6,932 nucleotides of DNA, taken from NCBI GenBank assembly GCA_017963875.1, contig JAGCTA010000240.1:1-6932 (forward strand). The letters run 5' to 3'. Below are positions 1 to 5,411 of the stretch, piece by piece (position 1 is the first letter of the stretch; each line of letters starts with the position of its first letter). The translations under genes and the position numbers were made by a program. The stretch is from Victivallales bacterium (lineage in GTDB: Bacteria; Verrucomicrobiota; Lentisphaeria; Oligosphaerales; Oligosphaeraceae). The notes under the pieces were generated by a model. It had not been told where the DNA came from, searched no databases, and worked only from the letters and a program-made list of their open reading frames with translations.

Positions 1-1061
1 ATGGGTACTGCCCTCGGATTATTCGTGCCGATGTTCCGAATGGTGACGTTTTCAAAGAGCGTCTTGAAGCCTTTGGCGCTGGTGCCGACGACGCTTACGC
101 CAGCGGGGCAGTCCTCGAACGTGCAGTTCTTCACGTGGACGAGACCTGGGCGATCGAAGCCAGGGCCATTGTTCGTGTAGAATGAGAACGGGCTAGTGCC
201 CTCGTTGCGGGATGTGCAGTTCTCCAGAGTGATTTCCAACGGGCCCGAGGAGATGTCCATGTTCAAGAGGTAGAACATGTAGCCGCCGCCTTTGTTGTTG
301 TACGACTCGACGTTGCGGAGGACGAAGCCCTTGATTGCTTCGCCTTTGTGGTTCGGCTCGAAGTCGATGCCAGCCGCAGGCGGCGTGCCCCACGTGTTGA
401 TCAACTTGCAGTTCTCGACGAGGCAGTTGACGCCCGCGATGACGGAGATGCCCTGGCGGTTGTGGCCGTCGCAGATAACGTTGCGGATGACGATGTCGGT
501 CGGGAAGACGCCGACTTTGCTGACGCCGAAGTAGATGCCGTCGCCGCCCGAGTCCTTGAACGTGAGGTTCTCGACTCTGATGTTAGAACAACTGAGGAGG
601 TTGAGCGTGGTGCGCCATTCGGCCTTCTTGTAGGCGTCGGTGTGGTAGTCTGCCTTGTGCATCAGCCATGTCGCGCCTTTGCCGAGCCCGCGGAGCGTGT
701 CGTTGCTGACTTGGGAGATGGTGACCAGCGAGTCGGCCAAGCCCTTGAAGCACCAGCGCTTCGCCTCAAGGACGGTCCCCTCCTCGAATACGATTTCGAT
801 GTTGGAGGGGAGTTTGAGTTCTCTGGCTGTGATCCACGGCGACGGCATCTTGTCGATGATGAGTCGCGGCACTTTGGAGTTGATCGCCTTTTCAAGGAAG
901 ACGGTGGAGTCGTCCTTGTCAAAGCCCCACCAGGAGGCGCGTGCTTCCTTCAGTTCGCCTTTGGCGACTTGCGCGACCTTGTCGGGGGCGGGTGCCTGCG
1001 CAAACGCAATGGTTGTGGCGCAGGAGAAGGCGGCAAGCATGATGCAGGTGATATGTTTCAT
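1..1061 (-). CDS. Exported right-handed beta-helix protein, paralog A (3' end cut by window edge)
   Basis: I translated this by hand from the ATG at 1061; 353 complete codons remain open to the window edge, so the C-terminal part (about 315 residues if it matches its paralogs) lies outside. The start MKHITCIMLAAF begins a signal peptide with a likely cut at AFA-Q (residue 21/22). Then come the family segment with SWWGF (43-47), SNIEIVFEEG (86-95), and beta-helix rungs SGGDGIYFG (171-179), RQGISVIAG (202-210), the IDFEPN rung (232-237) and ENCTSRNEG (280-288). The fold is of the pectate-lyase-like / PbH1-repeat type, probably acting outside the cytoplasm on a polysaccharide; the substrate is unknown. 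One oddity is RNVESYNN at 249-256, where the three paralogs have Cys instead of Val in the ladder. An AAAGGA site 7 nt upstream supports the start. It is the last visible gene of the array, 46 bp after gene B. Fold and export are fairly certain; enzymatic activity is inferred. Confidence 0.9.
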   Translation of the reverse strand, partial: MKHITCIMLAAFSCATTIAFAQAPAPDKVAQVAKGELKEARASWWGFDKDDSTVFLEKAINSKVPRLIIDKMPSPWITARELKLPSNIEIVFEEGTVLEAKRWCFKGLADSLVTISQVSNDTLRGLGKGATWLMHKADYHTDAYKKAEWRTTLNLLSCSNIRVENLTFKDSGGDGIYFGVSKVGVFPTDIVIRNVICDGHNRQGISVIAGVNCLVENCKLINTWGTPPAAGIDFEPNHKGEAIKGFVLRNVESYNNKGGGYMFYLLNMDISSGPLEITLENCTSRNEGTSPFSFYTNNGPGFDRPGLVHVKNCTFEDCPAGVSVVGTSAKGFKTLFENVTIRNIGTNNPRAVP

Positions 1062-1107
1062 GTCATGTTCCTTTGGTTGATTGGACAGTTGCCGTTGGAT
1101 GGCGGAA
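1062..1107 (-). other. Short B-A intergenic gap without terminator
   Basis: These 46 bp hold the gene A ribosome binding site and no convincing hairpin or T-tract, which supports co-transcription of B and A. Confidence 0.6.
1069..1074 (-). promoter_or_regulatory. Ribosome binding site of gene A
   Basis: AAAGGA on the minus strand, 7 nt before the ATG at 1061. It favours that ATG over the overlapping ATG at 1066, which meets a stop after two codons. Confidence 0.7.
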
Positions 1108-3111
1108 TCAGCGGGCAGTGGCCTTGATCATCAGGTCAGGCGAGAGTCCGAGGATGGACGGGATGTTCCTCAACTGGATGAAATAGTCCTCAATGGTGAT
1201 GAGGTTCGTCGGTTTCTGGAGGATGACTTTGAAGACACCGCCTTTCTTCGCAAGGTCGCCTTTGCAGATATATTGTTCAAGAGCGGATATGTCGTCCTTC
1301 TGCCAGACCTGCGTTCCATCGGGGGCGAAAACGGTTACCTTGAGGCCTTCCTGGCCCTGGCCTGTGAAATTGGCGGCGAATTCGGCTGTATTCTCTGGGA
1401 CATAGAAATAGGCTTCACCAGTTCCCGTGCAGAAATTGGGCGCGCTTGGGTACATCTTGACACCGATGGGCAGGTTGCAGCGGACGATGCGGGACCAGCA
1501 TCCGCCAGCACCGATTGAGAGCAGGTACAAGCCTGTTTCAGGCATGTCAATGTCAAAGGACTCCGTTGTCTTGAACGGGATTTTGCCGACCTGGATCTGC
1601 TTGCCTGACGGCGTGGTCAGAATAACAGGTGCGAACTCACCTTTATAACTTGCGAGTTGTCCGTATTCCGCCGTGAGATTCAACTTGTCGCCTTTTTGAG
1701 CATAAACCACCCATTGTCCACGGCCGCGCAGACGGATGTTGGCGAAGTCCTTGTCCTGGACGGGAGCCGCAGGCGTAAGTGCCTCGAAAGTGGCATCCTT
1801 GAGTTCAACGAGTGGATATCTGACGATGTTGCGTTTTGGAAATTGCTTTGCCCATTCATCGCTGAGTGTCATTTCATATTTGAGCGTGCCATTGACATAA
1901 CTCTTGATGGTGCCAGAGACGTTTTCAAGGCCGCCTTCCTGTCCGCCGTTGGTGAATTGGAAAGGTTCGCGGTCGATGTTGTCATAGACAGTCGTGTTGA
2001 TGAAATGGATGTTGCCCGCGATGCCTTCGTTCAGAGCGAGATAGCCCGCCTGGATTGGAGCGAGTTTGGGATTCTTTTGGGCTACGTTCCTGATGGTGAC
2101 GTTCTCAAAAAGAATCTTGTAGCCTTTGGCGCAGGTCCCGTATAGACTGATGCCTGCGGGGTTGTCCTCGAATGTGCAGTTCTTGACATGGACAAGGCCT
2201 GGACGGTCTTTTCCTGGTCCGTTTGCCGAAGAGAAAATGAATGCGCTTTGGCCTTCGTTGCGCGATGTGCAGTTTTCAAGTGTGATTTCGAGAGGACCTG
2301 ATGTTTCATCCATGTTCGGCAGATAGAATTCGTAGCCTGCGCCTTGGTTGTTGTAGGATTCACAGTTGCGTAAGACGAAGTTCTGGATGCGTTCACCTGC
2401 TTTGTTCGGCTCGAAGTCGATGCCAGCGGCTGGCGGTGTGCCCCATGTGTTGATGAGTTTGCAGTTCTCGACGAGGCAGTCCACGCCAGCAATGACGGAG
2501 ATGCCTTGGTGGTTGTTGCCGTCGCAGATGACGTCGCGCACGATGACATTGCGCGGTGGCTGAGGGCCTGCGCCGCCAAAGTAGATGCCGTCACCGCCTG
2601 AATCTTTCAGAGTCAGGTTGAGGATTTGAACATTTTCGACGCTGAAGAATGAAATGCAGTGACGCCATTCGGATTTCTGGTAGGGCTCTTTGTGGTAGTC
2701 CGCCTTGTGCATTTTCAATGTCGCGCCCTTGCCGAGTCCACGGAGGATGACGTTCTTCGAGTAGCCGATGGAGACAAGGCATTCGCCGAGGCTGAGGAAG
2801 CAACCGCGTTTCGCCTGGAGTTCCGTGCCTTCCTCAAAGACGATTTCGATGTTTGACGGGATTTTCAGCGTCTTGGCGGTAATCCATGGTGACGGCATTT
2901 TGTCGATGATGAGTTTCGGTACTTTTGAATTGACGGCTTTTTCAAGGAATTCCGTAGAATCCTCCGCGTTGAATCCCCACCAGGAGGCGCGAGCCTCTTT
3001 CAGTTCGCCATTGGCGACCTGCGCGACTTTGTCAGGGGCGGCGGCCTGACCGAAGGCGACCGCGGTGAAACACGCCAAAGCGGCTGTCATGATGTTCAGA
3101 TAATGTTTCAT
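1108..3111 (-). CDS. Exported right-handed beta-helix protein with two C-terminal beta modules, paralog B
   Basis: Complete 667-residue protein. Signal peptide 1-21 (hydrophobic stretch to AVAFG, cut before QAAAP). The conserved N-terminal segment has SWWGF at 43-47 and SNIEIVFEEG at 86-95. The beta-helix spans about 85-405, with SGGDGIYFG (171-179), HQGISVIAG (201-209), INTWGTPPAAGIDFEPN (220-236) and ENCTSRNEG (279-287). A linker rich in Pro and Ala follows near 445-455, then two beta-rich modules at about 460-545 and 555-650. The second contains YFYVPENTAEF (568-578) and FAPDGTQVWQKDDIS (595-609). It is the most divergent of the four: after the first rung it has GAGPQPPRN where the others have a V-(F/W)-PT segment, and it ends in KATAR rather than KPVK. 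The family fits extracellular polysaccharide lyases or hydrolases, but no catalytic site can be assigned by reading. AAAAAGGA lies 8 nt before the start. It is 51 bp from C and 46 bp from A, so co-transcription is likely. Confidence 0.93.
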   Translation of the reverse strand: MKHYLNIMTAALACFTAVAFGQAAAPDKVAQVANGELKEARASWWGFNAEDSTEFLEKAVNSKVPKLIIDKMPSPWITAKTLKIPSNIEIVFEEGTELQAKRGCFLSLGECLVSIGYSKNVILRGLGKGATLKMHKADYHKEPYQKSEWRHCISFFSVENVQILNLTLKDSGGDGIYFGGAGPQPPRNVIVRDVICDGNNHQGISVIAGVDCLVENCKLINTWGTPPAAGIDFEPNKAGERIQNFVLRNCESYNNQGAGYEFYLPNMDETSGPLEITLENCTSRNEGQSAFIFSSANGPGKDRPGLVHVKNCTFEDNPAGISLYGTCAKGYKILFENVTIRNVAQKNPKLAPIQAGYLALNEGIAGNIHFINTTVYDNIDREPFQFTNGGQEGGLENVSGTIKSYVNGTLKYEMTLSDEWAKQFPKRNIVRYPLVELKDATFEALTPAAPVQDKDFANIRLRGRGQWVVYAQKGDKLNLTAEYGQLASYKGEFAPVILTTPSGKQIQVGKIPFKTTESFDIDMPETGLYLLSIGAGGCWSRIVRCNLPIGVKMYPSAPNFCTGTGEAYFYVPENTAEFAANFTGQGQEGLKVTVFAPDGTQVWQKDDISALEQYICKGDLAKKGGVFKVILQKPTNLITIEDYFIQLRNIPSILGLSPDLMIKATAR

Positions 3112-3162
3112 GCGTTGTGTCCTTTTTGATTTGGTTGTTGAAAAACTATTGGAAATGGATTG
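3112..3162 (-). other. Short C-B intergenic gap without terminator
   Basis: These 51 bp hold the gene B ribosome binding site and the 15-bp non-coding part of a block also found after gene D. There is no hairpin, which supports co-transcription of C and B. Confidence 0.6.
3120..3127 (-). promoter_or_regulatory. Ribosome binding site of gene B
   Basis: AAAAAGGA on the minus strand, 8 nt before the ATG at 3111. The resulting N-terminus, MKHYLN, matches the signal-peptide start MKHITC of paralog A. Confidence 0.7.
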
Positions 3163-3177
3163 TTATTTGACTGGCTT
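3148..3177 (-). repeat. 30-bp direct repeat at the end of gene C (copy 1)
   Basis: Identical to 5382-5411. It covers the last codons of gene C, its TAA stop and 15 bp of downstream non-coding sequence, and marks shared ancestry of the C and D 3' ends. Confidence 0.9.
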
Positions 3178-5169
3178 AATCAGCAGTTCAGGGGCTAGGC
3201 CAATGAAAGACGGAATTCCGTCGAAGCGGATATAGTAGTCTTCAAGTGTGGTGAGATGAGTCGGTTTTTCAATGAGGAATTTGAAAATTCCGCCTTTGCG
3301 TGCGAGTTCGCCTTTGCAGTAGAATTGTTCAATCATTGAGATATCGTCTTTCTGCCACAGTTGCGTGCCGTCTGGTCCCCAAATAGTCACCTTTAGGCCT
3401 TCCCCGCCTTCGCCAGAGAACTGGGCGACGAATTCGGTGGTATTCTCAGGAACATAGAAATAGGCATATCCAGTTCCATAGCAGAGATTCTGAGAGAATG
3501 GCGTCTGGCAGATGACCACGGGAAGGTTGCACCATTTGACATAACCAAGGCTGGGGGACGCGGTCATTTCAAGCGTATACAGGCCACTTTCAGGCAAGTC
3601 AGTCTTGGTGAAGGTCGCTTCTTCCTTGAACGGAACCACGCCGAGAGCATAGCGTTTGCCAGACGGTGAAATCAGAGAAACCTTCGAGTCACCGCCAATT
3701 TTGGTGAAAAACTGCTGGATGGCGAGCGTCACTTTCAGGGAATCGCCTTTGGACGCGAGGATGCTCCAACGGCATGTATTTCGAACATAGATAGGCGAGA
3801 GGCTGGCGGCGGGAAGTATGCCAGGCGTGACGGGTTCGAAAGACATGTTGGAAATATCAGTGTGCTTGATACGGTGGATTTGCCTTGACGGATAGTTTTG
3901 GCGTGCCCATTCGTTGGTGAGCGTAATTTCCTGTGTCTTCTTGCCATTGAGATACCCGATGATGGTACCAGAAACATTGTCCAGGCCGCCGACGGAACCG
4001 CTTGGGATGTATTTGAAAGCGGGGCGGTCAATGGTGTCATAGACGTTGGTGTTGATGAAATGGAGATTGCCGAAGGGACTTTCACAACGTGTTCTGCCAG
4101 AAACCTCAATGGGTGGTCTGGAGGTTTCGCTAGAAGCGATGTTCCTGATGGTGACATTTTCAAACAATGTCTTGAAGCCCTCGCTGCATGTTCCTGAGAG
4201 GATGATTGGCTGTGGATTGTCCTCGAAAACGCAGTTTTTGACATGGATAAGGCCAGTGCGGTTGTACTGGGGGCCATTATACGTCACGAAGAGGAAAGGG
4301 CTCTTGCCTTCATTTCTGGACGTGCAGTTTTCCAGGGTGATTTCGAGCGGGCCAGACGATGAGTCCATGCGCGGCAGCGCGAATTCATATCCGCATCCTT
4401 GGTTGTTGTAAGACTCGCAGTTGCGCAGTACGAAGCCGCGAATCGGCTCGCCAGGTCTGTTCGGCTCGAAGTCGATGCCAGCGGCTGGCGGCGTGCCCCA
4501 GGTATTGATGAGTTTGCAGTTTTCGACGAGGCAGTTGACTCCCGCGATGACGGAGATGCCCTGGCGGTTGTGGCCGTCGCAGATGACATCCCGTACGACG
4601 ATATTGGTCGGCCAGACGCCCATTTGTCGGACACCAAAGTAGATGCCATCGCCGCCCGAGTCCTTGAGAGTCAGATTGAGAATGTTGATATTTGAGCAAC
4701 TGAGGAGCGAAATCGCATGGCGCCACTCGGATTTTTCGTATGCGTCGGTATGGTAGTCCGCCTTGTGCATCAGCAGCGTGGCCCCTTTGCCTAAGCCGCG
4801 CAGTGTGATGTTGCTCGTATTCATGATTCGGACGAGCGCATCTAGTTTTCCATGAAAGCATCCGCGCTTGGCTTCGAGTATTACACCTTCTTCGAAGACG
4901 ATTTCGATGTTCGAGGGAATCTGGAGCGTCTTGGCGGTGATCCAGGGCGACGGCATTTTATCGATGATGAGTTTGGGTACTTTGGAGTTGATGGCTTTGG
5001 TCAGTGCGTCCGTGGAGTCTTCCGCATTGAATCCCCACCAGGAGACGCGTGCCTCCTTAAGTTCGCCTTTTGCGACCTGAGCGACCTTGTCAGGAGCAGC
5101 GGTCTGCGCAAGTGCTACAGTGAAGATGCAGAGCAGTGCGGCGGTCAAGAAAATTGAAGTGCATTTCAT
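3163..5169 (-). CDS. Exported right-handed beta-helix protein with two C-terminal beta modules, paralog C
   Basis: Complete 668-residue protein. Signal peptide 1-21 (cut at ALA-Q). SWWGF lies at 43-47 and SNIEIVFEEG at 86-95. The beta-helix rungs stack a Gly (or Pro) followed by a beta strand at 175, 204, 231, 260, 291 and 321, a spacing of 27-31 residues. Beside them runs a ladder of Asn or Asp (N165, D194, N217, N250, N281, N312, N338), often followed by Cys. The C-terminal half carries two beta-rich modules, about 462-548 and 565-652, with the markers SPSGKRYALG (501-510), VKWCNLP (544-550), FYVPENTTEF (571-580), GPDGTQLWQKDDIS (598-611) and the tail IGLAPELLIKPVK. From residue 158 on it aligns with D without net length change. 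It is likely secreted and carbohydrate-active or carbohydrate-binding; the substrate is unknown. AAAGGA lies 9 nt upstream of the ATG. It may be the first gene of a C-B-A transcript, as the 227-bp hairpin-bearing gap separates it from D. Confidence 0.93.
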   Translation of the reverse strand: MKCTSIFLTAALLCIFTVALAQTAAPDKVAQVAKGELKEARVSWWGFNAEDSTDALTKAINSKVPKLIIDKMPSPWITAKTLQIPSNIEIVFEEGVILEAKRGCFHGKLDALVRIMNTSNITLRGLGKGATLLMHKADYHTDAYEKSEWRHAISLLSCSNINILNLTLKDSGGDGIYFGVRQMGVWPTNIVVRDVICDGHNRQGISVIAGVNCLVENCKLINTWGTPPAAGIDFEPNRPGEPIRGFVLRNCESYNNQGCGYEFALPRMDSSSGPLEITLENCTSRNEGKSPFLFVTYNGPQYNRTGLIHVKNCVFEDNPQPIILSGTCSEGFKTLFENVTIRNIASSETSRPPIEVSGRTRCESPFGNLHFINTNVYDTIDRPAFKYIPSGSVGGLDNVSGTIIGYLNGKKTQEITLTNEWARQNYPSRQIHRIKHTDISNMSFEPVTPGILPAASLSPIYVRNTCRWSILASKGDSLKVTLAIQQFFTKIGGDSKVSLISPSGKRYALGVVPFKEEATFTKTDLPESGLYTLEMTASPSLGYVKWCNLPVVICQTPFSQNLCYGTGYAYFYVPENTTEFVAQFSGEGGEGLKVTIWGPDGTQLWQKDDISMIEQFYCKGELARKGGIFKFLIEKPTHLTTLEDYYIRFDGIPSFIGLAPELLIKPVK

Positions 5170-5178
5170 CTGACGTTT

Positions 5179-5184
5179 TCCTTT
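5179..5184 (-). promoter_or_regulatory. Ribosome binding site of gene C
   Basis: AAAGGA on the minus strand, 9 nt before the ATG at 5169. Its form matches the sites of A and B, although the surrounding leader differs. Confidence 0.7.
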
Positions 5185-5230
5185 GTGGGGAGATTGGTTG
5201 TTTGGTGGATGCTCTATTTTTTAGGTGAGG

Positions 5231-5251
5231 TTCGACCTCTCCGAGGTCGGA
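5231..5251. other. Hairpin 1 of the compound element
   Basis: TTCGACCTC (5231-5239) pairs with GAGGTCGGA (5243-5251) around a TCC loop: seven Watson-Crick pairs, then one T-G wobble and one T-A pair. The arm ACCTC (5235-5239) can alternatively pair with GAGGT at 5227-5231. Confidence 0.75.
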
Positions 5252-5271
5252 ATCGTTTAGTGGACTTCCTC

Positions 5272-5300
5272 CCCCAGGTTTCGCTTCGCTCAACCTGGGG
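5272..5300. other. Hairpin 2 of the compound element
   Basis: CCCCAGGTT (5272-5280) and AACCTGGGG (5292-5300) are perfect 9-bp arms. The 11-nt interior read on the minus strand is GA-GC-GAA-GC-GA. This allows a tandem G-A mismatch pair and a further GC/GC stem with a GAA triloop, so the whole segment can fold. Confidence 0.85.
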
Positions 5301-5312
5301 TTACTGATATTT

Positions 5313-5327
5313 GACCCCTTCGGGGTC
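5313..5327. other. Hairpin 3 of the compound element
   Basis: GACCCC (5313-5318) and GGGGTC (5322-5327) form a perfect 6-bp stem with a 3-nt loop (TTC on plus, GAA on minus). It lies about 70 nt downstream of the gene D stop and is followed on the minus strand by AAATATCAG, not a T-tract. Confidence 0.75.
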
Positions 5328-5381
5328 TTAACGACTTTGTAGGTATAGGTGCAACTTCCGACCCTCATGTGGAACAGAGCA

Positions 5382-5411
5382 ATTGGAAATGGATTGTTAT
5401 TTGACTGGCTT
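5382..5411 (-). repeat. 30-bp direct repeat at the end of gene D (copy 2)
   Basis: Identical to 3148-3177, covering the gene D stop codon and 15 bp of non-coding sequence beyond it. Similarity ends abruptly about there; further downstream D is followed by the hairpin element while C is followed by gene B. Confidence 0.9.

Larger units (their letters stand above)
5231..5327. repeat. Compound palindromic element of three hairpins between D and C
   Basis: Three inverted repeats follow one another in the 227-bp gap: 5231-5251, 5272-5300 and 5313-5327, with spacers of 20 and 12 bp. All are GC-rich with tiny loops. On the minus strand the loops read GGA, GAA (within GCGAAGC) and GAA, each closed by C-G. 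No T-tract follows any of them on either strand, so a canonical intrinsic terminator is unlikely. This arrangement is typical of interspersed REP-like palindromic units or a structured untranslated region. Only one copy lies in the window, so calling it an interspersed repeat is inference. Confidence 0.6.

Noticed and set aside
348..1127. 259-codon open frame on the plus strand
   Set aside because: It lies antisense to gene A, whose frame encodes a protein clearly homologous to its three neighbours. The antisense product is of low complexity (Asp/Val/Ala-rich) and has no family features; similar shadow frames recur opposite each paralog.
1657..2145. 162-codon plus-strand frame opposite gene B
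   Set aside because: It is fully inside gene B on the opposite strand, with no recognisable domain and no counterpart beyond the mirrored paralog sequence.
5272..5300. Intrinsic terminator of gene D
   Set aside because: The stem is strong, but it is followed by GAGGAAG on the minus strand and TTACTG on the plus strand, with no T-tract, and it lies about 100 nt past the stop.
5331..5362. Possible minus-strand promoter with a TTGCAC -35-like box 17 nt before TTAAGA
   Set aside because: The -10 match is poor and the spacing agreement can arise by chance; it is not enough to call.
5090..5368. 92-codon minus-strand frame starting in the D-C gap
   Set aside because: It reads through the three hairpins, overlaps the start of gene C in another frame, and its ATG has no ribosome binding site. 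The peptide (TPKGSN, then NPRLSEAKPGGG) is what palindromic repeats yield when translated.
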